A DNA stretch of 64,000 nucleotides, taken from assembly GCA_025602905.1 (NCBI GenBank), contig JAHLKI010000021.1, positions 248,001-312,000 on the forward strand, written 5' to 3'. This document shows positions 22,056 to 35,326 of the stretch, piece after piece (the stretch's first letter is position 1; the number at the start of each line of letters is the position of its first letter). The stretch is from Phlyctochytrium arcticum. Taxonomy: Eukaryota; Chytridiomycota; Chytridiomycetes; Chytridiales; Chytridiaceae. A model generated the notes under the pieces. The model did not search any database and was not told where the DNA came from. It saw only the letters and a program-made list of their open reading frames with translations. The translations under genes and the position numbers were made by a program.

Positions 22056-24836
22056 CTAATCCATCATCATCTCATTCGCTCCGGCCTCTTTCGTAGCATC
22101 AGAAAGGTCAGAACCTTCCACGTACAAGCTTGTAGTCCATTTTGGGAAGACCCGCTTGTACAAATACATGCAAACAGTGTCCTGGCCCTTTAATGGTCCA
22201 TCAAAGACGGCCTTCATGTAACCATGTGTTCCCAGGGATTCTTTAATGTGCCCGATGCGACCGAGCTTTGTGGACAGTTGAATGGGTTTGAAGTAGTGAA
22301 TGTCGGACGGGTGCCAGAACATGTAGCGGAGAACGGCACCACGCTTGTGGACTTTGAAGGGGTGAGCGGTCAGGATTAGGCGTTTGGCAAGGATACGGGT
22401 CGGGTCAAGGTCAAGTACTGAACCGTGGGCGACATAAGGCGATACAGATTCAGCTAAGATGGACAGAAAATAATTAAAAACATGCTCATAGGCTACAAGT
22501 ATCCCCAGACTGAGACTTACCACCACCCTCGGACGAATCCGCTTCCCAGTGCATGCCCTTGACGGCATCCGGTTTGAACATCAGAATGGGAGCTGGCCCA
22601 AACTGAATCGGCGCATATATTGTTCCAACGGCGTTTCGGCCTCCCTGCAGGAACCGCTCAAATTTGTGGACATTGTTGGCCCCGCGTGTATCCGATGAAT
22701 AGACGGGGTTGGTGAGGTAACGGCGGAATCCGCACTGGACAAGCATGGCATCTTTGGATTTGACGGGGTCGTTGTACTCGGTGTTGCGGGTGAGGATAAA
22801 GTTCAGCACGGAGAACTTTTGTTCGTGAGGAAGGAGGGAAAAGAGAATGAAGGGGTTGGTGGGATTGGTGATGAAGGAGTCTGTGGGCGATGAGTTTCAT
22901 TAGTTGTAAGTTCTTCAACAGGGGGAGAAAAGGTAAGTCACACTCACCATGAACGGCCCTTGGTACCTCCTTCAGGTATATAGTGACTAAGGTTCCAGCA
23001 GCAACACCACTCTCTTCCAACATATCAAAGACCTTTCGCTTTGTTCGGCGGAAGTTTTTGAATTGGAAAATACGTGAATAGTCCACAGGCAGGTTTTCAT
23101 AAGGATCCCACGGTGATGTCCTGAAGCTCTTCAATCCTCGGTATCGTTGGAAACGAACTCGGGCAGGAATATCCTTGGGTGTATCAACTTCATCAGGGAA
23201 TTCAAGATCTTCCCGTTCTGCCTTTTGTTTCTTCAAGTATTCATCATACTGATTCTGTTCTTCGGTCTCGGACAGATCGGCATGCTCGTCTTCGACATTA
23301 CCCGCGTTACGGTCCTCGACTTCGACATCTTCGTACTCCTCATCATCATCTTCGTTCTCCTTGGCGCTATGGTTGGATTCACCGGAGAAACGCTTTGGAC
23401 CAAGGTTCATGCTACTCCAGTCCACAGGCGCGCCGAGGGCACCAGAGGCGTCTCCCATAGTTACATCGCCATTCTCATCGACATCCTCCTCTTCATCATC
23501 CGCTTGGTCCTCGTCCTCGTCCTCCATGATCCAAGCAGCTTGATACGTGGAGGTTCCCTTTGGCACACGCTTCGTCTTCTTTTTCAACGCAGCTGCATCG
23601 CTTTCGGAAGGCGCATCGCCATTGAGAGCTTTGACACGCTCCTCAGCGTCCATCAATTCCTGATTTGTGGGCCAGGTTTGCTCATTGTCCATTGGGTCAG
23701 GGGTATTCTCCGCCACCAAGCCCTCTTGCAGTTCCGGATCCGGCCGGTCAAGCACAACAGGGTCAGTTGACATGCCCTGATCGACTTTGGGGTTTTTGAT
23801 CCCAAGGGAAGAAAGGGGCGCAGGTGCCGCGGAAAGGATTTGTTCAATTTGGTAATCGCCGTGGTTGGGGATGTGAATAAGGCGGTTGGCGGAAAGAAAG
23901 TTGCCTCGAACGTAACCGGTGATGGCCAGACGACCCGTTTGTTGATCTTCACTGGTAGCTTCAAAATTGACGCTGTCAGCCAGCATGTACGCATGTCGCT
24001 CTCGCCAGACAACGGGTTTAGGTCGTTGTTGAGTCAGATATCGCAATGCATTGACAGACTCGGATGGTTGAGTCGTGAAAAAGAGTTTGGCATCGTTGGG
24101 GAAGTGATGTTCCATGTATGCATTCAAGGCATCCCGAATATCTTGTTGCTTCTTGGTTGGAATACGATCCAAATGCTGAACAACACTCATGTGGGAAGGC
24201 ACACCCTGCGCTTTAATGGTTTTCAAGCACAACTCGCCAAATTCATCCACCTCCACTTCCGAAGACATGACAAAAACCAAAAAGTCGGCTACCTTGACTG
24301 CATCCAAAATGTGCAACAAGTGTCGTCCCACCGGCAAAAACTGCAATTTTTGCTTGAATCGCTCAATGTATATCGTGATTGTCTTGGAATCTCCTGAAGT
24401 TGATGTGTTCTCCACGTCCATACCCGCATCCTCCTTTTCACCGTCCACGCCGGCCGCAAACTCCTTTACAACCTTCCATGCATCAACATCGGGGCAAAGT
24501 GGTATAACCGCAACAATCTTTGGGGCACCACTGGGACCTTGGAAAAGACGATTGGACGAGACCACTTCTGATCGTTTCCTTTGCTGAATGAGTTTTGCAT
24601 GATTACGGCGGTCGGCCTTGGTAGCCGCTGACGACAGCTTGTGCTTGTTTTTCACAGATCCATCGACTTTGCCTAAGGTTGCCAATATGTTTACGATTTG
24701 AACTACCAATTCTGGTTCTGTAAAGCTAACCTTTGGTATTTGCTTTTTGAGCTCCTTTCGTGGCATGCTTCGACTTGAATGGTTTGTTGGCCTGCTTCAA
24801 CTTGGACCGATGATGGTGAGATCCTTCTGACGCCAT
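22056..24836 (-). CDS. TSR1: TSR1, 40S ribosome maturation factor
   Basis: Exons 24836-24731, 24672-22948, 22880-22521 and 22453-22056 give 862 residues (human about 804). The N-terminus [20 protein letters not shown] is the basic TSR1 opening. The translation-GTPase-like domain follows ([15 protein letters not shown]), but without the catalytic GTPase motifs, as known for TSR1. A long acidic stretch ([17 protein letters not shown]) sits in the middle. Conserved C-terminal blocks include [29 protein letters not shown] and [13 protein letters not shown]. The protein binds late pre-40S particles and blocks premature joining of translation factors. Confidence 0.95.
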
Positions 24837-25144
24837 TTTTGCCTTTGCAAATTGACAATTTTGGCGAATGCGACAACTGGAAATTCGCTGCAAAATCCAA
24901 AAACAAAAATGCGGCTTACGTAACCCGAGAATTACTCATCACGTGCGACCAACGGAAGCGCAGCTGCGCAGCACTTCATGATCTGCAGGATGGGCCGCGA
25001 CGACGATCAATGTCGATCGGCCGGCCCAGGAAACTTATATGATCTGCAGATATGAAGCGTGCAAATAAACTCTTGATTAAATCAAATACAATATCGGCGC
25101 AACCAGTGTCTGACGAGGTCCAACTGATAAAATAAGAGTATCTA
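24837..25144. other. 308-bp region between TSR1 and the desaturase gene; nothing identified
   Basis: It contains the TSR1 promoter side and the 3' flank of the desaturase gene. No reading frame or repeat stands out. Confidence 0.5.
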
Positions 25145-26797
25145 CTACAGAACATGTGTCTTTCTGGCCTGTTTCGAAACAGTCGCCAAGCGGTCCACAA
25201 CTTCAACTAGACCTTCAACAATGGAAGTCTCGTGGAACGGAACATTGTGCTTGACGCAGAGCTTGCGCACGTGGGGAACAATGTACTTCAAATTGTGACG
25301 AGGAACATTGGGGAACATGTGATGCTCAATCTGGAGGTTGAGGCCACCCGTAAACCAGTCCGAAAAGACGTTGGAGTACACGTCACGGCCCGTAAGAATG
25401 GAAAGTTGATAAAAGTTGAGCTTGGCCGCATCCGCTTGCGAATAGATTGGCATACCATTCTAAGATGTGAAAAGGGTTAAACAGGTTCAGAATACGCATG
25501 CAGATCCTGAAAGCAGCTTACGTGATTGACCGAGAATACAGCTGCCAGAAGAACCCCACAGACGGCTTGGGACACTGCGAACCACAATAGACCAGAAAGC
25601 GGACTCAAGAACAGGAATGCGGCACCCAAGTACCAGGCCCAATGAAGGGCAAGACCAGCAAGCTCGACGACCTTGCGCAACGGGAAGACCTGGGTACTGG
25701 TAGACAAGTCACGCGTGCACCACATCAGACTGGAGATGGCCCAGTTCAAACGCGCCACGGACAAGAGTGGAAAGTACAAGATGGGCTGATACGCAACCAA
25801 GAATTTGGCAAGACCCGCGTCAGATACATCGGCGAATCCTTCGAGCGCGTGCTCGGACCAAGCAAGGAACGGGAGAGTATCAATGTCTGGGTCCCCAGAG
25901 TGTACGTTGGGAACAGAATGATGAGTGCAATGTTTGTGCTTCCACCACGAAACGGAGAATCCTTGAAAGACGTTTCCAATGAGGTATCCGGCGTAATCAT
26001 TGTAAGCGTTGGTCAAAAAGACCTGGTTGTGCAAGAAATCATGTGCAAGCCATCCTAACCAGATAAATCAGCTCTACTTGCTTGACGCGTTTCTCCGTGG
26101 AACGACTTACCGCACTGTTGCCAAAAGATGCCAATCATGCAGGCCGAGAGCAAGATGGCAAAGACATTGTCGCCGTACATTGCAATCAATGCAATGGCGG
26201 AGATGGCAATGGACAATGTGGCACCCACGTTCGCGGCATACCAGAGCTTGGAGCTTTCCAACCAGCCATTCTTTTCAATTAGAGCGCGGATCTCTTGAAC
26301 GTCTTGCATAAACCCGCTGTCCTTTCGAATTTCACCAACGGCCAAGTCACCGGCGTAAAAGTTGGCGAGGAGCTCTGATGTCTGCTCGCGATGGAATACT
26401 TCAAAGGCCCCAGATGCATCCATGCCAAGCTGGGAGAATGCCACACCACCTCCAGGGTGCCAGTTGAAGAATCCAGTGGAGAGATCGTACACCTTGCCAT
26501 GGATAACAACGTAAGCCGGGGATGTCAAATTGGTGGCATTTTTTCCAGACTTGGGAGCCGACTTTTCGATCTCGGCCCAGGTAAACTGGCGCGGACCAGC
26601 GCCCATTGCAGTCATATCTGCGGTAAATTAAAACAATTGAGTTTTGTAAAAACACGCGTAATTAAACGTACCCCCGACACACTTTTGTCTCGGGATTCGA
26701 TAAGGGTGGGCCCCAGGCATCCCAATTTGGCCTACTTTCCCGCAAACAAAAGCGGGTGAGGGGGGAACGGGAGCTTACCTTTTCGTCCTTGACACAT
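25145..26797 (-). CDS. Cytochrome b5-fusion front-end fatty-acid desaturase, delta-6 type
   Basis: Exons 26797-26779, 26617-26111, 26054-25522 and 25459-25145 give 457 residues. A fused cytochrome b5 domain has the heme motif HPGG at 60-63. Three histidine boxes bind the di-iron centre: HDFLH at 180-184, HCTHH at 217-221 and QIEHH at 396-400. Glutamine in place of the first histidine of box three marks front-end desaturases, which insert double bonds between an existing one and the carboxyl end (delta-5, -6 or -8). Length and architecture match known 457-residue fungal delta-6 enzymes, but regiospecificity cannot be read from sequence. It is an ER membrane enzyme using cytochrome b5 electrons. 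The 19-base first exon and 161-base intron are less certain; an internal ATG at 26615 could serve. Confidence 0.9.
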
Positions 26798-28524
26798 GAT
26801 TGCAGCGAACGCTTGATTAACAAACTATGTAGATCTTGCAAGTAAGGTACGGATGCAACAAGGACGTTGAAGAAGATCTACAAGTTGCCCTCTCTGGAGC
26901 AGGTTGGATCAGAAAGTTCCGGGCAACCCCACGTCGTCGTCTGCCGTGCGAGATAGGGGGGCGCGTTGGGCAGATGCTGGAAGCGTCCTTGGGCAAGATT
27001 GCGGCGTGGTCAGTTGCTGGAAGGTGGGACCTTGTGCTGCGGGTTTTTCCAAGTAAGAGCAAGCTGCGAGATTGCCCCCGACAACGACCACGGAAAAAAG
27101 GAAAGCTTGTAATACCGCCGCTCCCACCGCCAAAGCAACCCACCCGCTGCATCGGGCAGATCGGCGGGCGGACGGGGGCTTAGTCGCTGGAGCCACCACC
27201 ACAGGCTCTCACGATATGATATTCGAATTTCGAAATATCAAATTCGAAAGTATACGGAATACCAGATGGATCTACTCGATATGACTTCCGTGTGGTCTTC
27301 AGGAATTAGGGGCTACACTATGTCTGAGATGAGATGTAGAAATGCTTCAGGGGTGATGGCAGATCCACAAGATCGCCTTACCGGTAATGCACATCACGGA
27401 GCAGACGGAGCTTGCCCATATAGGAGTTTGATGTGCACCAAATAATATGAGGATACATTTTCATTAGCAAAGACCATGTGAGGCTTTCAAGAAATGATGC
27501 GTGATATTAGTTGTGGGACTGCGTGAATCAAACAAAATTGAATTAGCAGCATTGTCGGCATATTGCCGTCAAGCGAAGGATAATCCGAGCATCTCGAGTA
27601 GAGGAGCCTATCGCTTCCGAGCTTCTCAAGTACGTTCACTCATCAGATGGCCCCACATGCATCCTGTAGCGTACCCGTGCGTGTCCAATTCATTCGAAAG
27701 GATGTGCTGCGATGTTGGTGCACGCTCATTCATATGCGAACGACCGGCCAGTCATATGCCAGATGTCCATCTAATCAAGTTCGTGTTCTTGAGGTAGCAT
27801 CACTGTTTCCTTTCATCGGTATCTTCTGGGAAGCGGCAACCTTGAAAGCCCGATGAGATCACCTTTCTCGCCTGAGACTTCCCCCAGTTGGCGCGGCTGC
27901 TGAAGTCCATCGCTGCACGGGATAAAATACTACTATTTCAGATACTTATTTGCTTTGTTCCCCTGCTGAAAAAAGTCTCCAATACTGAGTGATGCTGTCT
28001 TTGATATGATCGTAGACTGATAGAGTGAATGCGACAGTGTGACAAGGAGAGCCGCAAAAATTCACACTGCCAGCGGTACACGTGACCCATCAGCTTCTTC
28101 AGGTTCTTCAGCTTTGGCAATCCAGCTCTAGAATTCAGCACACATCCTGCCGGAAACTCTACTGGGATCTGCCCAAAGTCTTACGTTGCTGATTCCTCTT
28201 ATCGGGGCTTCCCAAGTGCCCGTGTAAAGTCTCGCTTTAAGCGCAAAATCTCGTGAAATCCGGCCCTCAAAAAGCAGAACCCTTGTCGCTTGCCCGTGAC
28301 TCCGACAGCCGAATCTCAAAAGCCAGCCAATCAGAACAAAGAGCAGCGACCTCTTGCTCCGCCCTCAGCTGTTTCCTCCAGTGACATAGACTATTGGATA
28401 GAATCACTGCTTGCATCAACGCGAATTTCTGTTGGATCGGATATAACGACACGCTCGTCTAATAATATTGATTGGATTTCCTTACCCGCAACGTTTTTTC
28501 CCCCACCCTCTTCATTCCTGAACA
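26798..28524. other. 1.7-kb intergenic region; no gene identified
   Basis: It separates the divergent desaturase and SPA2 genes. Frames of up to about 115 codons occur at 26836-27202, but they overlap on both strands and have no domain, so they look like GC-rich chance frames in the desaturase promoter. A palindromic stretch near 27212-27250 reads ATATTCGAATTTCGAAATAT-like sequence. No RNA gene was seen. Confidence 0.5.
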
Positions 28525-31242
28525 ATGTCCCAGGACCAGGTATGTATCAAGTCCTGGACCAATCTGAACGGCCGACCAAGTGTGACAATTCCATATCTAA
28601 TATGCGGTCATCTTTTATAGCAAGTCATGGAACTTGCGAGTACGCACTATGACAGATTACGGTCTTACCTCTCCGCATATCTGCAAACGCAGCGCGCAAC
28701 TGGAAATCAAAGCAATCAGCGCACTTCGGCACGAGAAAAGCTCACACGACTCACAAAGCAACAATTTGCCGAGCTCTCCACAGATGTGTTTGATGAGATG
28801 AACCGGCGGCAGTTGGATTCGAAAGAAGGTATTTCCCTACACTGATGTGCATCAAACTACGGAAAAAGTCTTAATTCTTCCTGCTAAATAGTACCATTTC
28901 TTCCTGTGCGAGATGATTTCCACCCCAAACGCAATCAGGCACGTCAAAAGCTGGCGACACTTCCCAGCTCACGGTTCAAAGATCTTGCGAGTGACGTCTA
29001 TTATGAAATTGAAAGGAGGTTCCCCACAGTTGTGCAGGATTATCTCAACAAATATGGCATCAATGAAGGCCCGGTATCTGCCAGTTCCCAACAGTCGCAG
29101 CCCGGTCCCAGTAGCATGACTTCTCCCAATGGCAATGTCATCTCCCCACAGTCGTCGCAACTGGAACCCAAAACGGTCCAGGTCACAAACACATCCCCGT
29201 ATGGTCACACACAGCAGTACGAAACTCAGTTTAGTCCTTCGTATGATAACAACAAGATCTCTATGCAACAATCCAATGGCCAGCAGCAGCAACAACAAGA
29301 ACAGCAGCAGCAACAACAACAACAACAGTATCAACAGCAGCAGCAGCAGCAACAACAGCAGCAACAGCAGCAGCAACCCCAACAACGGTCACAGCAACAG
29401 TCGCAACCACCTGTACCATCAAAAACGCCAGACATTGGAGCAGTCAATTTTACATCGCTGGATAATCTGATGGCCGATTTGGGAAATATGCTCACAAGCC
29501 CCAAGGGACAGGGATATGTATGTAATTGCCATTTTCCTGCAGATTCCACTTGGCTGCTTTACTCACACATCTGAATGGTCGATTTAGGACACTGATTCAT
29601 CAGAAGATCTGGCCAACATTAAGCGGGAGCACGAAGCTATGCTTGCACGCATAAAGCAGCTGGAAGGAGATCTTGTGGTATACACTATATGATATCGGGG
29701 CGCGATCTATTTGCTGATATATATTTTGCAGGAGAGTCTCAAATACAAGGACCGTGTGGTCGATTTGGAAGACAAACTTGCGGCTCAGCACAAGATCAAT
29801 GCTGAACAAGCTACCAAGTATGATAATCTTGATGCCAAATACACCAAGTTGAAGGAAGACTTTGAATCGCTGCAAGATGATTACAACAATCAGCAGCAGG
29901 TTGGTTTTTCATAATAACTTACATGGGGATGAGCTTGAGAAACTGACTTTTGTGAATTTCAGATTGCGAATGATATTCGATCAGAAGCTACAAATTTACT
30001 GGACGAGATCAAGTCGCTTTCCCGCAAAAATGAGGAACTACTGGCTGAACGCGAGAAGGATCGCGCATCAATAAAGCAGCTCCGAGAAGAGGTACGATTG
30101 CACTAAATCTTTTCATTCCAATTTATTGAATTAATTTGTCGTTTTAGAACGAGACACGACAGCGGCGGATGGGTGACGGTCAACGAGACAGCCCAAACAT
30201 TGACTTTGGTCGGGACGATTTGGGTATAGATGATGATGGTGTTATTGATCGCAGCAGGGTTGCCGCGTACCAGACTGCTGTGGACGATTTATTACGCGCT
30301 GCACGGTAAGAATCATGAGCGCAAATTCTATTTAAGGAGAGACTGACCCTTATTCCCTCTCCAGATCGGACGTGCCAACCTCGGTACTCGTTGCTATGAA
30401 GTCTATTGTTATTGCCTGCAAGAACATCACGGAAGACACTGAGAATTTCGAAAACACAACCACATCTCTGCGAGAAGATGAGCGTGATCAGTTGGCCGAG
30501 ACCAAGAACCGATTAGCGGGCGCGCTCAACAATCTTATGAATGCTGCTAAAGTCCATGCCACCAGTCTGGGATCTTCCAATGTCGGCGTTTTGGATAGTG
30601 CTGCAACGCAATTGACTGCGACCATTGTGGAGCTTGTCAAGCTCCTGCGGCTCAAGCGCGGACAGGCGGCCGAGAATGGGCAGGATGGTGATCGGGGGAC
30701 CATGTACTCGAATGATAGTGGGCGTGGCGAGGCTTACGATATTGATGAACTTAAGGTAAAGGATAAATTCAAGGGTGCTTTCAAATTCCAACCCTTTTTC
30801 TAATTTCTATCCACCCCAGATCTTTCTCGAGCGTCAAACTGACCAAATCGTTCAAGCTATCCAAACCCTTCTCTACGCTATGCGCCAATCCACGACCTTT
30901 GGCCAAGACTTTAAAGACACTGTCTCGGGCATCACTTCCATTGTCGACAACCTGGTCACCGTCTCCCGGCGGACCCTCTCCAAACCATCCGCGACGGAGT
31001 TTAGGAATAAAGGTGAATTGATTCTCCAGGATTTGGGCAATGCCAACCTCAAGCTCGAGGAATTGGGCGTGAGTATGGTCAATAGTCCGGGAAGCAAGAC
31101 TTTGAAACAGCGGTTGGCGAGCAGCAGTTATGAGATTGCCAAGGTAAAAACAATGCGATTACTGGCCTCTTTTTTTTGGGTTGCTGACTTTCAAATCTGC
31201 TTTTTGTAGTATGTTAAGGAACTCATTAGTCTTATCGAGTAA
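28525..31242 (+). CDS. SPA2: SPA2/GIT-type polarity scaffold protein
   Basis: Ten exons join in phase: 28525-28539, 28621-28828, 28892-29517, 29588-29677, 29732-29899, 29963-30091, 30148-30305, 30365-30755, 30820-31143 and 31210-31242 (713 residues). Two Spa2-homology/GIT repeats sit near the N-terminus: AREKLTRLTKQQFAELSTDV at about 45 and ARQKLATLPSSRFKDLASDV at about 88. A polyglutamine region covers about residues 205-244, then coiled coil (about 290-400) and a C-terminal helical domain like the focal-adhesion-type end of GIT and Spa2 (VAMKSIVIACKNITEDTE, FGQDFKDTVSGITSIVDNL). Spa2 is a polarisome scaffold that recruits MAPK kinases and formin regulators to sites of tip growth. A link to rhizoid or hyphal tips here is inference. 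Confidence 0.88.
29281..29398 (+). repeat. CAG/CAA repeat encoding polyglutamine in SPA2
   Basis: An almost uninterrupted run of CAG and CAA codons within exon 3 encodes about 35 glutamines with a few Glu, Tyr, Pro and Arg interruptions. Mixed CAG/CAA use makes it less prone to slippage than a pure CAG tract. Confidence 0.9.
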
Positions 31243-31754
31243 ACACGGCCGGTCCTGCAAGAGTATATTTTTGCGCTCGACTTATCAAGACGTTTGCGTA
31301 TTCCTATCGTGCTCGTGCAAAAATGGACGGGGTTTTCCCAAATCGTGCGCATACCCGACGACATCACTACGCCGACACACCCTTATCCCTCTCTTGCGAA
31401 AGCGCCCCCATCTCGACTCACATAACCCCTTCAAAGCGTGCAAGGGCAAAAAAGGATCAACTAAAACACGACTTCCCCATTACCAAACCCACCTTTTTAC
31501 ACACCTTAGACTATTTACAGCCCCCTCCGCATTTTTTTTTCTCTTGCTGCCACAATGTCTCCCCTATTTTTGCCCTGGTTGCGCTACCTAAGAACACCAA
31601 GTCTGCAAAGTGTAATTTTCTATCATTTATGATTCTATGTTTTTGCTATGATACTATGACCCTAGAGTTGGTTGTTGAAAAAAAGGGCATGATGTAGAGG
31701 GATCAAGATCACTTTACAGGGATACAGTAGAGATGGAAACCAGAAACTAAAAAA
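31243..31754. other. 512-bp intergenic region between convergent genes
   Basis: The SPA2 stop at 31242 and the stop of the minus-strand SAP/F-box-like gene at 31755 face each other. The stretch probably holds both 3' untranslated regions. No gene or repeat was identified. Confidence 0.5.
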
Positions 31755-34700
31755 TCAGCAATTGACGAATTCCTTCAATACAGTCTGGACAAAATACGTG
31801 TCATCCGCCGCTTCCTGAGACTGGCACTGCGCAAAAGATCCGAAGGCCAGAGGAGGAGTTTTGCGACGCCGCTGCAAGAAAATAGCGGCGGCTGATGATG
31901 ATGCTAATGATGTTGGGGCCGGTTCAATATTCAGACTGTCGGCAATAAGCCGTCGGACCCGGTCTTCCACCGAGTATGGCACTGCCAGGCCTTGGTCCAG
32001 TGAATTCAACGACAAGAGGTGTTCCCAAAAGGGGTTGACGCCCGCCAACTCTTCCCCGATGGCGTGGCCCGTGTCTTTCAAAATGTAGAAACCGCCGGCC
32101 GCGGTGCTTTGAATGAAGGCCAGGTTGGGGTGGAGATGCGTAAACGATTTAATGGGGCCCAGGTGGACGGATTGGACTGCGGCATGAGGGGGGTGAAAGA
32201 GGGATGGGAGTGGGCGAGGGGCAGATGATGATGATGATGATGAGGTGGTGGGAAAAAGACGTTCAAAGCCTTCACTATGAGCAAGAACGTAGCGGGCGGC
32301 AACGGCGTACTCGAGGGAGTTGACGGGAATGGTGGCGTAAATGCTATTGAGACACATGGGGTCAACTGTCGCCACCGCTTGAGTCAATGCGGTAGTTCCC
32401 GAGTCTAGTCCGGCGTCACGGTCCCGACACGTTGCATTGCCTTCTCGGATGGGGGCAGGGAGATACCGTTCCACCGCGCGGGTTCGGACCGGGATGGGAG
32501 GAAGAAGCTGCACGACATCACCGGTTTCACATAGAACAAGGTATGTGACTGTTCGACCCCGTTGTTTAGTTCCTGAAGACTCTGTCGTTGATCGAAGTCG
32601 AACCCAGACAATCGCCAAATCGCGCGTTTGAACATCCACCCGTTCAATGACTAAAGTGCCGCACCCGGGACCCACGGCCCGGGTTGCCCGGTACTGATCC
32701 ATCGTAAGGCTAATCCAAACCCGTTGCGCTACTTTGGTTTCAGTTCCGGTATGCAGGTCGCGGAACACCCTGTCACGGATGCCAAAGACGTTTGACGCAT
32801 TTGGCGTGTATCCCGGCAGCCGGGCATGAAACGTGCCGATCCAGCTCTTGGCATGTCCCAGTGCCGCCGTTAAGGTACAGTCATGGCGAAACTTGTAGTA
32901 CGTCTTGTAATTTAAAGCTGGAGGCATCTCTTCCCCGATATCTGCTTTGGTCCGCTCACCCGGGAATTGCCTTGGAAGAAAGAATCAATTATAACAATCT
33001 GTGCCCATAGACTTTCCGTCATACATACGCGTTAATCAAATACCCCCAAGCGGATTGACCTATAATACATGTCAATGAATGGATACATGGGAGACTGAGC
33101 TTGTCACTAACCTGCTACTCGCCACATGCGCGACACCCGCTCACATCGACCAATCGTTTTACAATCCATTCTTCCCAACACGATTCCCAACGCCCGGACC
33201 AAACGCGCAGTCGATGGATGTATTCGTAGTAGAGGGAACCGCGATGGAGGAATTACACTCGGTGGACGTGCAGTGTATTGCTTGTTTGTTGTTGAATGGG
33301 ACGCTGGAGTTGCTGAAGGCCGCGCAGAAGTTGTATGAGACGCTGGAGTTGCTGAGGGCGGCGCGGAAGTTGTATGAGCTGCATTGTGCGCAGAAGAAGT
33401 GGGGGTGTGTGGTTGTCGCGACTGTGATATATCGGGAGCATGGGAGCCTGGCACAAAAAGTGGACGGAATTTCCGAACAGGTGTGAAAGCGGAGTCAACT
33501 TCTGGTTTTGGGTCTACTGGTTGATGGACTGACCGCACCTCTTCCGCAAAAGCGCCGAAGTTGTCTTCATCTTTGTTTGAGATACTAGTGATTGTTTTGG
33601 TGACTTTTGGTTCATCAGCTGGAGTAGCTGGTGGCGTAGGCTGTGAACTCTTTGGCGTGAGCTTGAGAGGTTGTGTAAGTAATACGGGACGAAATGTCCG
33701 CACTGCTGTTTTTCGGGTTTGGGTGGGTACAACACCATCACCGGTGGAGTCCTCAATAGTAGAACCACCAGATGATGATTGCGGTCGTGAAGTCGATCCG
33801 TCATTAGCAACAAGGGAGGCCGACATTTGTTTGTCGGTACCGTTCATGACTTTGGGAAGCGGTGCCAGGAGATTTCCGCGTCGCTTGACTGTAGTTGGCG
33901 TGATTGGTATGGTAGACGCGCCCTTGACCTTTACCGTTTTCTTAGGGGCAGGGATTGGGATTGGCGTGGTTCCCGTTGTATTTGTGATATCTGTCAAGAT
34001 AGGATTTGCACCCGCAGGTGCAGTTTTGGCGCTCGCATCATTTTCGACAACCTTCTTTTTCCTATGTGCTCTCCTTTTAGGTGGGGGAGGGTTTTCCGCG
34101 GTTGCATCGGTCTGGTTCGTACTACTTCCCTGTTCTCCCGCAGTAGCAGGCACAGGCACCTTCTTTTTCCTCTTCTTGGGAACTTTGGCTGGCGGGGGTA
34201 CTTGTGGGCCCGGAGCACTCTCGGCTTCATTCGTTGATGGCGTGGAAGGAGATGGCATTAAGGGCGCAATCGAAAGTAGATGGCGCACACCCCCCGTTGG
34301 AGTCGAAGCAGCCGACTCTGGATCATTCAACATTTCCATCAGCTTCATTTTCTGGCCCGATGTAGTCATTGGTGGTGTAGGGGCATAACTTGTCGGAGCA
34401 TAACCCATCACATATTGGTCCGCAAAATGCTCATGTAAAGGATGAGGTTCCGCTTGAGTAGGCGGCCGTAATCCTAGCATGGATTGATCATTGATGGTGC
34501 CCAGACTGTTGGATCGAAGTTCTTGTCCGTTCCATATGATGGGTGTGGTCGGGTCCAGCAGGTCCAGGAATCCCTCAACGTCAGGTACCAAGATTTCATC
34601 CAGTGGATCTATTTGGGGGGTAACTGGTAAGACTTCAATCAGTGGGTCTGTTTGGGAGGTAACTAGTAAACACGTAACATACCTGGGAGTGTCCCCTGTT

Positions 34701-35118
34701 GGTCTTGCGGTAGACTGATATTCACATCGTCGGTCACTACACCACCAGTCGCACCGCCATCATTCGCTCCGTCTTGAATAACTGCATCCACCGCCTTTGT
34801 CTTCTCACCACTCACACCGCCTTCCGTCCCTTCAGCTTCCGTGCTCGCATCCGCATTCACCACCTTCTTTTTCTTCTTGGGCTTGGAAGGTCCCGGCGTA
34901 CCCTCCCCTCCATTCGCCCCGCTACCCACCACCGGCGCCGCCTCATGAATTCCCGCAGCTTGAAGCCGTGCAATCAAATCGGCTTTTTTCCCGCCGACCA
35001 AAAGTTTGTGGAGACGACATTGCGCGCGGAGGTTTGGGACCGTCAACGCATTCAGCGGAACAAATTGTGCTGTGCTTGCTACTCCAGCGTCGGCATCGGC
35101 ATCGGCCACATCAGCCAT
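31755..35118 (-). CDS. SAP-domain plus F-box-like protein, 1059 aa
   Basis: Exons 35118-34683, 34608-33112, 33059-33029 and 32970-31755 are in phase. A SAP domain is at about residues 24-58 (LTVPNLRAQCRLHKLL then KKADLIARLQ); SAP motifs bind AT-rich DNA. A Lys-rich PKKKKK stretch and a long Ser/Pro/Thr-rich region follow. At about residues 600-660 the sequence VRALGIVLGRMDCKTIGRC then ERVSRMWRVAGQSAWGYLI resembles an F-box. The last 400 residues are an unrecognised domain (YKTYYKFRHDCTLTAALGH). The F-box assignment is moderate because the segment begins in low-complexity sequence. The combination would suit a chromatin-located ubiquitin-ligase adaptor, which is inference. The four exons could also be read as two genes, but phase and continuity of the F-box across exons 2-4 argue for one. 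Confidence 0.7.
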
Positions 35119-35326
35119 AGTCAGTTATAGTTTTTCTCCCCCAGTGTGCTGTTTATCTCCCTGCCACTTTTATTCCAATGACAAACGAGGCGTGGGAACA
35201 TGGCAATTCGCGCTTCAAACTCAGCCAAAAGTGTTTTCACAGCCACATGGAAATCGGAGCGATCTTTTCGTGGACAGGACTTTTACCAAAAGCATTGAAC
35301 GTTTTTGGCAAAACATTGTGACTTTC
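35119..35326. promoter_or_regulatory. Bidirectional promoter region between the SAP/F-box-like gene and METTL6
   Basis: The two start codons diverge across 208 bases, so both promoters must lie here or overlap coding sequence. No clear TATA box is seen. An ATG at 35178 opens another frame on the plus strand and would act as an upstream AUG if transcription starts before it. Confidence 0.5.

Noticed and set aside
23147..23770. 207-codon hydrophobic frame on the plus strand
   Set aside because: It is antisense to the acidic region of TSR1; Glu/Asp codons read backwards give Phe/Leu/Ile.
26836..27202. Overlapping frames of about 100-115 codons on both strands
   Set aside because: No domain, no homologous motif and mutual overlap in a GC-rich promoter region; treated as chance.
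28969..29385. Poly-leucine frame on the minus strand
   Set aside because: It is the reverse complement of the CAG/CAA glutamine tract in SPA2.
33561..34388. 275-codon open frame on the plus strand, hydrophobic
   Set aside because: It is antisense to exon 2 of the SAP/F-box-like gene, whose splice phases and domains support the minus strand.
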